64,000 nucleotides of DNA from Geotrypetes seraphini (GCF_902459505.1 NC_047101.1:10417168-10481167), one strand, 5' to 3'; numbered from the stretch's first letter, positions 30,827 through 57,866 are shown. Translations and numbers: made by a program. Notes: generated by a model from the letters alone, not told the origin.

Positions 30827-31090
30827 TTTAATAATAATAATTTATTTTTTGTATACTGCCCAACCAATAGTTCTGGGCGGTTCACATCAAGAGAACTGAA
30901 ACATTTCAGTGAAAACACAAATTCTATAAAATGCAATAAAAGAGATTATCGTACAAATTTATCAAACAGGTAAATTTTCATTAAAAAACTGAAATATTTC
31001 AGTGACAACAGAAATTCAGTAAAATACAGTGAAAGAAATGATCGTGCAAATTTATCAAACAGATAAGTTTTCATCGACTTTCTAAATACA
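30827..31090 (-). mobile_element. L2-clade LINE 3' end
   Basis: The low-coordinate end is an (ATT)n tail. On the minus strand gtgaaccgcccagaactatt precedes ggttgggcagtatacaaaaa, the standard 'gaaccgcctagaactc...cggtat' L2 ending also seen at 52840-52890. A gaaatatttcagtga word repeats inside. Confidence 0.55.
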
Positions 31091-31188
31091 TAATGATTGT
31101 GATTGAGGAATCAAGGAACACAACCAAGAATTCATTTTTCCAGCTTGAAAAGCCAATGTCTTATCCAATTTCTCTCATTCCCTCTTCT

Positions 31189-31541
31189 CAGTGGAGAGGA
31201 GTGGAACACCTTGGGTGCTGTGTCAGTGGAGGCACCAACACCTCTCCGCCCCGCCACACCATCTCCCCCCCCCCCCCCCCCTGTACCTCTGGAGATCTTC
31301 GTTAGCGCAAGCTACTTCTCCTTCCTGTTGCTTACACCAACCTGGTTCCCCTCTGAATCACTTCCAAGTCATAGGGCCAGGAAGTGACATCAGAGGGAAA
31401 TCCAACGCAGACTGAGGAGCATGCTGCAGAAGCCACTCTCACTGGCAAAGATTTAGAAGTATGGGAGGGAAAGGGAGAGCACAAGTGAGGAGTGGGAAGA
31501 CGCCACTGCCCCAGGCACCTCCTACCCTTACTACGCCACTG
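31189..31541. repeat. hAT-like element with CAGTGG...CGCCACTG ends
   Basis: The ends CAGTGGAGAGG and CTACGCCACTG resemble the termini of the large element at 58097-62542. Internal arms (gaggaagtgacatcagaggg against its partner near 31340) form a partial palindrome. Flanks are similar but not an exact duplication. A C-run lies at about 31262. Confidence 0.45.
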
Positions 31542-33060
31542 CTTCCTCTGTCATCATATCCCTTATTTTTTTCCCATCCGTATTTCCAGAATTTGGCCAT
31601 CTCAAACATCAATCTACCTGCCCAGTCTGTACCTCTTTCTCCCAGCAAAATCTTCCTGTGCTCCCCCCCCCCCCCCAATGCTCAGATCTCTCTCTCCCCA
31701 CATTGCTAGATATCTCATTTGCTTCCCCTCCCATAGTCAAGTATCTCCTTTCCTCTCTCCCTCCCCCTGTGGTTGGGCATCTCTCTTGCCTCTCCCCCCC
31801 CCCCCCCATGGTGTGGTCCAGTATGATTCAGGCAGGTTCGGTCTCTGTCCTTCCTCCAATGGGTGGCTCTATGTCCTCCTTCCATCCTTCTCTCTAACTT
31901 TTCACAGACACCAGCAGTGATAGAGCTTAAAGCAGAGCACTGCCTGCACACTAGACAGCTTCAGTCTCTCATGATCTCTTCAGTCCCTGCTACATTGGAA
32001 CAGCTGATGTAACTTCCTGTTTTGGTGTAGCAGGGACTGAAGAGACCGCGAGAGACTGAAGCTGTCTAGCCTGCAGACAGTGCTTTGCTTTAATCACTAG
32101 CACTTTTAACGGCTATGAAGGGAGAGAAAGATAACCACGGGGGGGAGGGAGAGAAAAGAGAGACCTGACCCAACCAAACCTGACCATGGGGGAAAGGGAA
32201 GGAGGGAGGAAGGAGAGAATTAGGGGTGTGATACGGTGGACCACATCAGGTGGTGGGCAGTGGTGGCCAAAGGTCAGAAGTGGCAATGGCAGCAAGGCAA
32301 ATCTCCAGGGAGGGCAGCGACGGCAAGAGTGGCTCTCTGGGTGGTGGGGGCAGTGACAGCAAGGACAGCTTTCGGGGGGGGGGGGTCAGTGACAGCAAGG
32401 GTGACTCTGGGGGGCAGTAATGGCAAGGCAGTTGTTTTTGGGAAACAAAATGGCACAATTTAGAATGTGGAGTGGGGCGAGAGTAATGCTGGATGGGTAC
32501 AGAGGAAGGAGAGACAACTGTGTTAATTGCGTTAAAATTTTTAACGCAGTTAACCATTTAATGCATTATTAATGTTAATTGTAAACCCTAATGAAGCTAA
32601 ACATAACAAACTCAACATACACAAACAAAACCATCAACAAAAACAAGAGCAGTGCTAGTTTACAGTATAAAAAGACTACTTGGGCAAAAAAAAAATAAAA
32701 AAATTCAATGATTTTAAAATATGTAAAACGTATATTACACATTGCTTACATCAGGAGTATAACTATCTAAACATCTGAAACAGCAGAAAGTTAGATACAA
32801 TAAGAATGTCAATAAAAATATTCATAATAGTGGTAAAACACAAACCATTATTGATATCACACAGGACCCAAGGGATTGCTGTTATCCGTTTTGAAGGTTA
32901 TGTTATTGTTTCCGTTTAAACAGTAAAGATAGTTACAGTTACATCTGGAAGAAAAAAAAAACATACATCGAGTTGGAATACTATGGTAGAATGTTGGGTA
33001 TAACGCACATGATCTCATATGGAAAAGAGTCCCGAGACTGCACTGAAGCCCATAGGAATT
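31542..33060. other. Repeat-derived intergenic stretch, no gene
   Basis: Pyrimidine-rich, C-run-rich sequence followed by a palindrome (31955-32075, arms with gacagcttcagtctctc and gagagactgaagctgtc) and G-rich repeated gtgacagcaaggg words (32340-32430). Long open frames here reflect base composition, not coding. Confidence 0.5.
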
Positions 33061-33080
33061 GAATGGGCTTCAATGCATCT

Positions 33081-33330
33081 ACAGTATTCTCCCAAAATTC
33101 GGGAGGGATCCGTTACAGGACGGTTTTTCGCCTGTTAAAAGGCAGAGGAGGCAGGAGAGGGGCAACTGGAGCGCTGGCAGGTGAAGAAAATCACTCACAA
33201 TCTGCTCCGACCGCCTCTTCCTGTAGTAAAGTTGGGCTACACCAATCAGGAGCTGCTTTGACACGCAGCTCCTGATTGATGTAGCCCGATTTTACTACAG
33301 GAAGAGGCAGTTGGAGCAGACTGGGCTGGG
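33081..33330. mobile_element. pogo/Tigger-like MITE, right end missing
   Basis: It starts CAGTATTCTCCC and carries the arms cgcctcttcctgtagtaaag and tttactacaggaagaggcag around an atcaggagctg centre, matching the element at 16008-16360. The opposite terminus is not found. Confidence 0.55.
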
Positions 33331-33574
33331 CATTAAAAGTGGTTAACCAACTGCAGTTCTTATATCTGGCTAATAATAGAAAAATAGTTTGTAAGCACTG
33401 GTATATCATACATAATCTCTGTTGTTTTAAAAAGATGGACTCTATTGTACCAATAACAAGAGGCTAGAACCTCAGGGATAGACTGGTGTCATCTGCAAGC
33501 TAGAAGGCACAGAGCTGAGATTGATCAGGGGAGGAGAAGGGCATAAAGAGAGCATGAGAACTTGTATGCGGCCT

Positions 33575-33705
33575 TTTTGTTACTTAGGCATTTCAAAGCC
33601 GACATTCAAAGTGGTGGGCACTGGAGGATTAGGTGACTTACCCAGGGTCACAAGGAGCAGCACTGCAGAGACAGCAGCTCAACCAGTGAGCCACAGTCCT
33701 TCACT
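33575..33705 (-). repeat. CORE-SINE-like fragment
   Basis: The minus strand reads ggctcactggttgagctgct (tRNA A-box-like) and then cttgtgaccctgggtaagtc, the conserved CORE/MIR word. The B-box region is decayed. A fuller copy is at 47796-48022. Confidence 0.5.
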
Positions 33706-34424
33706 TTCTGAGTGAAATTTAGGAAGAGGAGTGTGTGAAATAATGAGCATGAAGTAATGAGAGGCAGCAGAGTATATGCATTTGTAGGTGAGCCATAATG
33801 CACATGGATTACCTCTTAACACACTTTAAACAGCAACAATGTGCGTTATGGACTATTCTAAAAATGGCGCTCAGAGTTGGATGCCATTTATAGAATAGCA
33901 TTTGGCACCAGGATCCACACCCAAAAGAATTGACACCAACTGGAATCAGTTGTAAATTCTTGAGCCTAAATTAAGCACAGATCCTCCGAATCCTAACACG
34001 ACGTGCAAATTCCAGGGATGCCCTCAATCTACCCATGGCCACATCCTCCTTACGGATCCACGTGTAAATTTTACTTACAGATCCCAGAGCCTAAAGCTAT
34101 GTGTGCAGATTTTAATACCAATTAGCGCTGATAATTATTAGCACCCAATTATCAGCACTGATTGACTTGTTTATCAATTACTTGCACACACAAATTAGGT
34201 GCGGTGCTCAAATTTGCATATGTAATTTTGAGCACCATATATAGAATTAGGGCGTGTATTACTTTAAGTCATGTTAATATTAGTTACCATGAGAGACATA
34301 CCCCCCCACCCCCCCTTTTACTAAACCGCTATAGCAGTTATTAGAGCAGGGAGCTGCGCTGAATGCACCGCGTTGCTCCCGCTTTTCAGAGTTCCTATGA
34401 GCGTCGGGAGCAGCGCAGGATGGA

Positions 34425-34860
34425 ACTCCTCTTGTATAAGGAAAGACTAAAAAGGTTAGGGCTCTTCAGCTTGGAAAAGAGACGGCTAAGGGAAATACGA
34501 TTGAAGTCTACAAAATCCTGAGTGGTGTAGAATGAGTATAACTAGACCGATTTTTTTACTGCATCAAGATGTACAAAGACTAGGGGATGCTCGATGAAGT
34601 TAGAGGAATACTTTTAAAACCAATAGGAGGAAATATTTTTTCACTCAGAGAATAGTCAAGCTCTGGAACGCATTGCCAGAAGATGTGGTAAGAGCAATTA
34701 ATGTAGCTGGTTTTAAAAGGTTTTGACAAATTCCTGGAGGAAAAGTCCATAGTCTGCTGTTGTGACTTGGATTGGCCTCCGCAAAGATGGGCTACATAAG
34801 ACCATTGGTCTGACCCAGTAAAGCTATTTTTGTTTATCCGACACCCTTTTTGTGAAGTTC
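34425..34860 (+). mobile_element. CR1 LINE 3' end
   Basis: Plus-strand translation gives LYKERLKRLGLFSLEKRRL, the usual end of the CR1 reverse transcriptase, then degraded coding sequence and the CR1 3' UTR (ggtctgacccagtaaagct). A second, minus-oriented CR1 tail (atagtaaatgacggcagata) follows at about 34898-34960. Confidence 0.7.
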
Positions 34861-36119
34861 ACAGCAGTGCCCTTTAAGGTGCCCCACTGCTCTTTTGCAT
34901 AGTAACATAGTAAATGACGGCAGATAAAGAGCTGAATGGTTCATCCAGTCTGCCCGTTATTCTCATTAAAAAATACATGATTAAATTAACTTGTTTTGTA
35001 ATTGTATGTATTATTTAGCATTATTTTGTGTGTGATTTTTGTTCCCTGCTTAGATTTGTGGATAAATAATAATTTTTTTAATTTTTTTTTTTTTTTTTTA
35101 AACCCTACTTATCTTCTTTGATATTTCTGGGCCATAATCTAAAGTCCACCTGATATTGTCCTAGGTTCCAACACCTGAAGTTGCCATCTAAGCTCACCCC
35201 AGCCTATCCAATCATCCAGTTGTTGTTGTTTGCATATCTACTATAAAAAGTCTGGCCAGTAACATCCTCGTGTTCCAAATTAGTGGAGTTCCCATGATGG
35301 ATGTTCTATAATTTTAGACACCTTGAGGTTTGGGTTTAGGATTTTGAGCACTGGGTCGTACCAGCTGGAGGAAAGGTAAGGACAGAGATGACCACGTGTG
35401 ACAGTTCCCGGATGAAATCTGGGTGCGAATGGACAAGATCTGGTTCTCTTTCACGCTTAGCGTTGCAAAACATGCAGTGATGGGGCCAGAGTAAACTTAA
35501 CACTACGGTAATTTTGCGGGATGGCTAAGGAAGGTGGCAATGGGCAAGAGAAGGTGCTGCTGCTGTGCCTCATGACCAGATCCAGCAGTAGGACACCTAC
35601 CTCCACCTAATTTACATTGCCATTTTTAGAATACAGGCCTTACTGACTTTGAATATAAACCCCAAAGCTTGTACCTGAGACAGTAGACTGGTGGTTGACT
35701 TGCACCAGCTGCATATTACCCCCTTTGATTGTAAACACTCTAGGGACAGAGAAATACCTAGTGTTCCTGAATGTAATGCACCTTGAACTTCTACTAATCA
35801 TCTCTTATAAAGTGCTGAAAAGCGTACACAGTGCTGTACATTTTGATATTTGTAGAAAGGCCCTGCTCAGAAGAGCTTACAATCTAATTTGGACTGGAAC
35901 CGGTGTGAGCTAAATCTAAAATTCCCTTTCCTTATTAAAGCTAAAATGCCTGTTTAGATAGCCAGCCCCCCCCCCCCCCAAAAAAAAAAAAGGGGTTATT
36001 CCTTGAGGCTTAGAAGAGGTTTTCTCCCTATTATTTCATCCGTTTTTTTTTTCTAAATCATCCCATTAATGACTTGACCAAGCATGTACTCACATCTGCC
36101 CAGAGCTCTGACAATAGCC

Positions 36120-36555
36120 CTGTCCTCTACTCTTTACATCATCCAGAACTTAAAGAGATCCTTCTCTACAAATCATAGAAATCAGACAATCAGGAAAAAA
36201 ACCTGGCAAAATTTAAGTCTGAACTTAAAAGTTTTCTATTTATAGATGCCTTTAATGATTAATTTTTTCACATCCTTAACTTAATAGATCAATTGTCTTC
36301 GTCTCCCTTCCTATTGTTTTTCCCCTGAATTAATGATTTTAATACTGAATGTAACCATTAAATAATTTTCCTTTTGTTTCATTATAATTTGTAGATATAC
36401 CCTTAAAATGTACTGTAATATGTATATATAAGATTATCATTTGTTTAATTTAATAATTGTAAGTATGTTACCAAAAAATTTTATTTATTTGTACATCGCC
36501 TTGAATTTTGAATAGGCGATAAATCAAAATACTTAATAAACTTGGAAACTTGGAA
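36120..36555 (+). mobile_element. L2-clade LINE 3' end
   Basis: The coding remnant reads TWQNLSLNLKVFYL-like text (LINE C-terminus). It is followed by catcgccttgaattttgaat and aggcgataaatcaaaatact, an L2-type tail. 5'-truncated and decayed. Confidence 0.5.
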
Positions 36556-38170
36556 AGGTGCAAAGGCAGTTACAGTATATTTAAACTAGATCCTCAAGAA
36601 CTGTCTGAAAACCGTTTTCTACTAATTGTCAGAAACAAGTCAACCAGAATTGATTAGCTTATTTAGATGGAATGGTAGAAGTCCAGGGTTTATAAGTCGT
36701 TCAAATCTGACCAAATTTTTTTCTCCTAATATAAATACCATTAATTGCAGCACACTTCTAAAGACACAGTCAGCAACATAGCACATAAGGGATAGCAAAG
36801 CTTAAATCTGAGAATCATTTTCCCCCAATTCCATTTGGGCCTTGAATCAAATTGTCAAGCACAATTCATAATTTGTCTAAATGATAGCTAAGTCAACATT
36901 TTCTGAAGTCTGGCTGGATTTTTTCGTTGTAGATCAAAATACAGGTCTGCTTCCTCATTTTACAGTTGTCACTAATATATTTTACCATTTTACAGACATA
37001 AGGCTTAAGAACAGGTCAGAGCAGAGCTGAACCACCCCTCTAACCAGTTGCTGGGAAAAGCTTCTGCTCTATCAGACTTACCTTTCTCCCAAGTAAATGC
37101 TAAAGTGAGGGTTTAATGAGTAAGGCAGTGTAGATATTGACAAGTAGCTGATCTGTACCTTTAACCCTGACTACACATTATGATGGTACAATGCATCAGC
37201 CTAACTGGGCCCACTGTGGTCTTTTCAGGAAATAAATTAATCAGTACAATCAGTGTGATTTTATTTGCAGGAATGTGTGTGTATGCAAGTGCCTTTCTTT
37301 TATCACACGCACAAAAGCAGGTCGCTAAATAAAAATGATCACTTTTTTTTTTTCCCTGCTGAAGCAAACAGTGAAGTGTGCGAACATAACTTTAGCCACA
37401 CCCATGGTATTGTATAGATCAACTTGTCAGACTGCTCTAGTGTTATCCTGGTGACACGAGAGAGGGTTAAAAAGCAGAAGGTTGTACCCATCATTGTTTA
37501 AAACGTAAGCCAAGCACTTGATCATCAGCTTCCTGTGAGGCTCTACTAGTTAGGTACTTTTATCCCAAGAATCACAAAAAGAGAGCAGGGCAAGTGGTCA
37601 GGTGAAGGTTTACAACTTAAAAGAAAAACAAATAAAATAAAAACCTGCGGCTGAATCACCTAAAAATCTTGAATTCTGATTTTGCATGAAAGAGCCTCCG
37701 AAATATAAATTTAATGTAATTTTCTCTTACCTTTAGTTACCTGCATTTACTATTATTTAAACCAATACTATTGACAGGAGCTAATAGCTTTAATAAGAAC
37801 ACAATCAAGAGGTAGCTTATACATACATTGGTTCAATCACCCTTTCCAGGCTAAGTATTTTGGTGCTGGGCAACAAACTTTGGAAAGCATCCTAGAAGTC
37901 AGTTTTTAAGAACAGTATTAGTTGGTGTAAAGTGTTGAGGAGAACTGTAGACATAAGAATGGGTACCCACATTAAACTGTGGGTTAGGAACAGAGCCAAA
38001 CTTTACCCCCGTGCCATTTTTTAAAGACTGAAACTAGTATCAATATGTATAAACTTAAACACATCTTAACCATTAGCAACTGCACTCAATGATTTTTAAA
38101 AAAAAAAACAACAAAAGCCAAACCCAAACCTGCTTTTAGATTTTAAATGAACTAATTTGTCTTGGCTGCC
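36556..38170. other. Intergenic, no gene recognised
   Basis: AT-rich sequence without family motifs or bounded repeats. The short minus-strand frames near 37.2 kb lack any recognisable domain. Confidence 0.45.
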
Positions 38171-38174
38171 TTTA

Positions 38175-38445
38175 CATTAGTGACTTTTATTCCGCCTTAA
38201 CCTTGCAGTTCTAAGTGGATTACAAAAGAGGTAAGCTGGACATTTCCTGTATTACAGGATCAGGTGCTAATTACAAGACTGACTTTAGTCAGAAATAAGG
38301 GATGCTTAAGTACGGCATTAGTTTGTCTTGACAAAATTCCTGAATAGCAGCAGGGTCTTTATTCCCCTTCGGAGGGTTTTATAATCAGGTGTTATCAGTA
38401 AGTGGGCGAAATGGTGGTCTAGTTTACTATACTGGTCTTATAGCC
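38175..38445 (-). repeat. Old LINE tail (L2-like)
   Basis: ttattccgccttaaccttgc followed by gttctaagtggattacaa resembles the inverted 'gtgaaccgc...cggaataaa' tail of L2-type LINEs. Boundaries are weak. Confidence 0.35.
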
Positions 38446-38930
38446 TACAAATTTTTTTCAAGGATTCAATGCAGCTAACAAAAGACTTTTACAGCATTTA
38501 GTAAGGAAAAGTGCCTGGGCACAAGAGATCGATGTGGCAACAAGAGTCTTATCTACTGCTCAGACTCCAACCATCTGCAACATCCTTCCATCATTTTACT
38601 ATTAACAGATTCATCCATCTTTGTTGGAAATGTTCCTTGATGTTAGCATTTAATATGCATTTTCCTGTTCATTCACTACATCGTTTAGGTTTTCTTCTAT
38701 ACCCACGTCTGAAAAACATTCCAGTTGCCTTCACAAATGATGTAAAAACATAGGCAATTGAACTTTGGGAAGGTTGCACCAAAACCAGATCAAAATGGAA
38801 GGTTCTATTTGCAATTTATAGTGCTATAGAATATCATCCCTTAGATTTAAATATAAAATCATAAGTGTTTAGGCTTGTACTAATGATAAAACCCACAGGG
38901 ACAGGGCTAAACTTTGTCCCCATGTCATTC

Positions 38931-39420
38931 TCTAATCTAATCTAATCTAATCCTTAGGTTTGTATACCGCATCATCTCCACGTTTGTAGAGCTCGACGCG
39001 GTTTACAGTAGGAGAAATAGGAAGGAACTAAAATAGAGGGTTAGAGGTAGAAGTGTGAAGAAAATTTAGAGGACTTGGGATGCCAAGATATAAGAGTTTC
39101 CTTGATTCCTAAGTTGGAGGGAGACTTACATTTTTTGAGAAAAGCCAGGTTTTCAGATGTTTGCGGAAAACTTGGAGAGAGCTCAAGTTCCGAAGAGGGG
39201 AGGTAAGGTTGTTCCAGAGCTCAGTGATTTTGAAGTGGAGGGAGGTCCCTAGCTTTCCTGTGTGGGAAATGCCTTTTAGCGAGGGGAAGGATAGTTTTAA
39301 TTTGTGGGAGGATCTGGTGGTATTAGGGTTTGAGGAATTCCAAGAAAGAGAGATAAAGGGAGGGAGGATACCATATAGGATTTTTTTTTTAGCAAGCTCA
39401 GGCAACAAAATTGCGCAGCT
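38931..39420 (-). mobile_element. L2-like LINE 3' end with (TTAGA)n tail
   Basis: A (CTAAT)n run at the low-coordinate end is the reverse of the tail. A 99-codon minus frame at 39109-39408 reads LWNNLTSPLRNLSSLQVFRK then HLKTWLFSK, the C-terminus of an L2-type reverse transcriptase. The first ~200 bases are close to 10355-10555. Confidence 0.65.
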
Positions 39421-40074
39421 TTAAAAAAATAAAATCTGTTTCAGCAGAGAACAGAGAAACCAAAGATAAGAGGAATTTGAGTGTGTTTAACTATGGCACT
39501 GAAATAGTACTTGTGTTTCTAGTATATGAGCTCACCAGTTGAAACTCATAGCTATAACACAAGATGGACTATACTGGACCAGGCCATTCAAAGATTTTAC
39601 ATATCATTGCTGTCATTTCTAGGCATAAAGCCTCACATTCCCAATTGTTTTCTATTTCAAGTCCACAGCCAGTGTTCATTTCCTATAACTAGGCAATGAT
39701 AAAAGTTTAATGCAAGCTCTTTGAGCCAAGACATTAAACGCCAGCTGCCTTTTCAATGATTGCAATAATGCTTAAGTCAGCAAGTTAATTAGTATGAGCT
39801 GTAAGAATCAAGTTATACCTGGTAAACCAGTTTGGCATTTAAGTACAAAAAGTGCTTAATTTTAATCACTGCTACTAAAACAATTTGGATAGGGCACCAA
39901 CTGAAAAACAGCACAGTTGCCAAAAAACACTTAAATTAAGCAGCTATCTTAAAATGTATTCTCATTCACTTTATTCTAATTCCATCAGGTCTTAATCTGA
40001 AGGATCTATGGAAAAGTGAGGGGGAGCCAGGTGTCAACTGCCACTCTACAAAATACTCCACACAAATTTCATAC

Positions 40075-40265
40075 TTATCGTAAGAACTGCCATAGTGGGA
40101 TAGAGCGAAGATCCATCAAGCCCGGTATCCTGTTTCCAACAGTGGACAACCCAGGTCCCAAGTACTTGGCAGAAACTCAAATAGTAGCAACATTCCAGAA
40201 CTGAGATTGTGATATCATAATGCCTCATTCCACCAATGCCTAAGAGTCAACCTCATTAATGAGGT
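40075..40265 (-). mobile_element. CR1 3' UTR copy related to the tandem array unit
   Basis: It contains catcaagcccggtatcctgt, gtggacaacccaggtcccaa and gcaacattccagaactgaga, the same order as the array at 55.6-56.7 kb. The octamer position reads TGATATCA instead of TGACGTCA. It is single-copy here and so represents the pre-amplification form. Confidence 0.65.
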
Positions 40266-40299
40266 CACAATGGCAATGTTTATATATCTAAACTAGTAT

Positions 40300-41140
40300 T
40301 TTAGCCCGTCACATTAACAGGTGCTAGAATATATGTCTGTCTTTATTTCTGTCTCTCTCCCTGGCCCCCTTTGTCTGTCTGTCTTTCTGTGTCTCTCCCT
40401 GCCCCTGTGTCTTCCTTCTTTTCTTTATCTCCCTTCCTCCCGCTGTCTGTCTATCTTTCCATCTGTCTCTCCACAGCAGCAGCATTCCCTCCCCTTCCAT
40501 TTCCCTCCCCCCACACCACTTCCCTGTGCAGCAGCAGCATTCCCTCCCCCCCACACCACTTCCCTGTGCAGCAGCAGCGTTTCCCCTACCCCCCCCCTTT
40601 CCCTTCCCATGGTCTGGCCGGCTCCCTTAGATCTTTACGCCCCCCCCTTTCCCTTCCCATGGTCCCGACAAACCTGCCAATTCCAGCAGCGTCTGAAGTA
40701 CTCTACACATGCTGCTTCGGGGCCTTCTACTGCCCTGATTTACTCTGGCACGTCCAAGATGCGGCAGAGCAAATCAGGGCAGTAGAAGGCCCCGAAGCAG
40801 CGTGTGTAGAGTGCTGCAGACGCTGCTGGAGTCGGCAGGTTTGTAGTCAGGACCACAGGAAGGGAAGGGGGGGCGGCAAAGGACTAAGTGAGTCGGTCAG
40901 ACGTCAAGAAGGGATGGGAGGGTCAGACCGCAAAAAAAAAAAACTTAGAGTGAGTGGGGAGCCGGCAAAGGAGTCTTTTTGGTCAGCGCTTCTCTTCCCA
41001 GGCCATTTGGGTTCTGCTGCCGCGAGCATGGGGTCGTTTTAAGTGCACATACACACTCTTGCTGGCCACGGACATATGAATCAGGGACACGCGGTAAGAA
41101 TGCGCATGCGCACTTAGTGTTTTATTATATTAGATTAGTT
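40300..41140. repeat. Unclassified dispersed element with internal palindrome
   Basis: It starts near ttttagcccgtcacattaac and ends near gtgttttattatattagatt. Inside are pyrimidine-rich repeats (tctgtctttctgtgtctctc, and a duplicated cattccctccccccacacca block) and a palindrome with arms ggggccttctactgccctga and tcagggcagtagaaggcccc. No coding domain. Possibly Helitron-like or a composite MITE; not resolved. Confidence 0.4.
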
Positions 41141-41845
41141 CTGTATAGGCATGAGCCTAGATCCTTCATGCCAAGCCCTGATTTCTTTCTTCCTCCCCCA
41201 ATTTCCTCAGTGGTCCTACAGCAATACTCCATCTTTCCATGGCTGTGTGATTTGCAGTTATGGTTGGAAGACATGTGCAACCCCCTTCCCCCATCCAATT
41301 GATGTTGATCAACACAAGGGGTCCTTAGATGTTCTCACTGACTATACCTATTTGGGTTAAGGTTTAAAAGTCCTCCATTATGGGGCCAAGTTTTGGGGAA
41401 CTTATATTATGAACAGAGGATCCTCGCATACACTTTATATTCTGTTATATTTTATTTTTGATTTATCCTTTTGGCAAGCAACCAGTATTGTAACAATAGT
41501 CTCTTTAGATTATATTTAGTCAAAGGATTTTCTTGTATGAACAATGACATGAAGCATCCATCCAGATTGTGCCCCGTAATTTGGGAAGCTCTGTCCTAGA
41601 ACATCCAAGTAGCAACCTTCAATCTCTGGTGATCCTTGACTTGACCATCCCACTCCCCAATGGCCAACAATTCCCCTTTTATGGAATATTTACCATCTCC
41701 AACAACTCTCCTGCTCAGTACAAGCCCAGATCTCCTCCTTTGGACAGGGATCAGCTGGCACTACTCTGCTTTATAGGGGAAAACTGGCTGCAAATCCTGC
41801 TCTTCTCAGCCGCCTCAGATACGTGAGGTTTGGAATTCAAACACA

Positions 41846-42160
41846 AAGCCAATAGGAGGAAATATTTTTTTCACACAGAGAATAGTTAAGCTCTGGCACG
41901 CATTGCCAGAGGTTGTGGTAAGAGCAGATAACATAGCTGATTTTAAGAAATGTTTGGACAATTTCCTGGAGGAAAAGTCCACTGTCTGTTATTGAGAAAG
42001 ACATGGGGGAAGCCACTGCTTACCCTGGATCAGTAGCATGGAATCTTGCTACTCTTTGGGTTTTGGCCAGGTACTAGTGACCTGGATTGGCCACCTTGAG
42101 AACGGGCTACTGGGCTTGATGGACTATTGGTCTGATCCAGTAAGGCTGTTCTTATGCCTT
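41846..42160 (+). mobile_element. CR1 LINE 3' end
   Basis: Text runs from caataggaggaaatattttt and agctctggcacgcattgcca (RT C-terminus) to gtgacctggattggccacct and ggtctgatccagtaaggctg, the CR1 3' UTR. Closely parallels 34600-34830. Confidence 0.7.
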
Positions 42161-42435
42161 CTCAAGGGTGGGGATGAAATACCATAGTGCACCACCTGCT
42201 CATCTCATTTTCCTCTCTCCTTTCCTTCCCCTCCATTGTATCCATTTCTATACCACCTGTTTCACTCAACCCCTCCTCCCAATCCCTTTGATCTCCTCAC
42301 TTCTTCCCTGCCAATTCCTTCATTTGTTCTCCCCCTCCTCCTCCGCCGTCGTCACTAAGGCAGACTTGACAAAGCCCAGCATACATCAGTAGTACAGGGG
42401 AATAGCAAAAATCAAGGCCTAGTGGGCTCTAGTTC

Positions 42436-42562
42436 AGTGTTTCTCAACTCAGTCCTGGAATACCCCCTTGCCAGTCAGGTTTTTCAGGATATCCACAATG
42501 AATATGCATGAAGGAAATTTGCATACACTGCCTCCATTATATGCAAATTTCTTTCATGCACA
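42436..42562. mobile_element. Truncated palindromic hAT MITE
   Basis: It starts CAGTGTTTCTCAACTCAG and carries ttcaggatatccacaatgaa and a partial return arm, but the right end has been lost. It lies beyond the PPP2CA polyadenylation signal. Confidence 0.55.
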
Positions 42563-42679
42563 GTCGTCTTGCCTACACCAGTGCTGGAAGCAATTGTGTA
42601 TTTGCCTTATCAAGGCAAAAGCTAAATATCATGTAACAATAGTTTTAAAGGCATACGATACAACAAATCTGGCATTTCA

Positions 42680-43320
42680 AGGGATTAGTTCACAAGTTTA
42701 TTATGAAAAATACTGTAGAACTTTTCTGCAACACTGTCTTACAGAAAATAGTTCGGCTGAAAACAATTTCCTAAGTTTAAACATTAACAGAACAATTTAG
42801 GGAAGAGAAAAAAATGAGTGCAGAAAGAAAATCAATACAATTAAATTAAACAATATTCCCTGAAAATTAAAAAAACAACAAGTTTCAGAAGTCAGATATA
42901 AGAGGCCTTGGTACTTATTTTTAAAATGTTCTTAAAGTTCCAATGATTGCTGTTATTATCTACAGTCATGCTGAGTAAAGCTATATCTAAATGGAAAGTT
43001 AGTTGTATTCACAAGGTGTTAATGTTTACATCTTAATTTCTGCAGTCTCAGACAGCAAAACTACAGACAGTGCTAGGCCAGAAACTGCTTCTTGATCAAC
43101 AATGTCATACTTCAGCATGCAATGAACTGCTCTTTCTAAAGTAGTCACAGTTGAAGACGAGAGGCTTTGTACGTTAATATGGCACATCTTTTGGTCCATG
43201 TGGAAACAGCAAGTTTCTGAATGTTTACGTTTTCTGACATTTTGGAGTTACTGCTGCCTCTCATTTCCTTTAGGTCAATGCTTTAGGTTCATGGCAATAC
43301 TGTACAATGGTAAAATTTCT
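42680..43320 (-). other. PPP2CA: PPP2CA 3' UTR with polyadenylation signal
   Basis: Non-repetitive sequence after the stop codon. A minus-strand AATAAA at 42697-42702 is the best candidate for the short-form mRNA end; a longer form cannot be excluded. Confidence 0.6.
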
Positions 43321-57314
<13,994 letters not shown>

Positions 57315-57362
57315 TCACAACACCGCCGCCTTCGCTCCCGAGCCGCTCTGTAATGGCCGCGC

Positions 57363-57370
57363 TGACGTCA
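57363..57370. promoter_or_regulatory. PPP2CA: CRE (TGACGTCA) in PPP2CA promoter
   Basis: Perfect palindromic CRE within gctgacgtcactc, about 200 bp upstream of the ATG. A CREB-bound CRE is described for the human PPP2CA promoter, so this site is likely functional by conservation. Confidence 0.7.
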
Positions 57371-57866
57371 CTCGCCCCGCCTCCTTTCTCTTCGCGAGCG
57401 CCCACTGCCCCGGCTCCTTATTTCCTGGTTCTTTTTTTTTCCTCATCAGGAAGAGGCGGGGGTGCGCGCGGGGCGGAGTCAGGAGGGACTAGGGAGCCGC
57501 GCGTAAGCACGCATGACGCGGACGTGGGTGGGTGGAAGTGCGCAGGTGTGGGAACTGATCCTCAACCTTTTCAAGCCGGGTCGTCTCTTCCCCCCCCCCT
57601 CCCGGCCAAACTCCGCCCCTGACTCCACCCCCCTAATAATAGTACTTTTCTTCCATCCATTTTTCATAGACGCACAATATAATCTTATAATGGTAACCAC
57701 AAAATTTAAAAAGACACAAAGCACTCAGTACCGAGAAAATGTTAATTATCATTTATATTTGGGGGGTTTCAAAGATGTCAAGGCAGCTGACTTTAAAACA
57801 TGCAATGTACCTCAGTAAAAACTATAGACAAATATAGTGCAAAATAGAGACAGCAAATATAAATTC

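Noticed and set aside
31439-31920. Overlapping open frames on both strands
   Set aside because: Open in several frames because of C- and T-rich composition and homopolymer runs; no splice or family evidence.
40371-41042. + strand open frame of 223 codons
   Set aside because: It runs through CT-rich repeats and a palindrome of a dispersed element, with no conserved motif.
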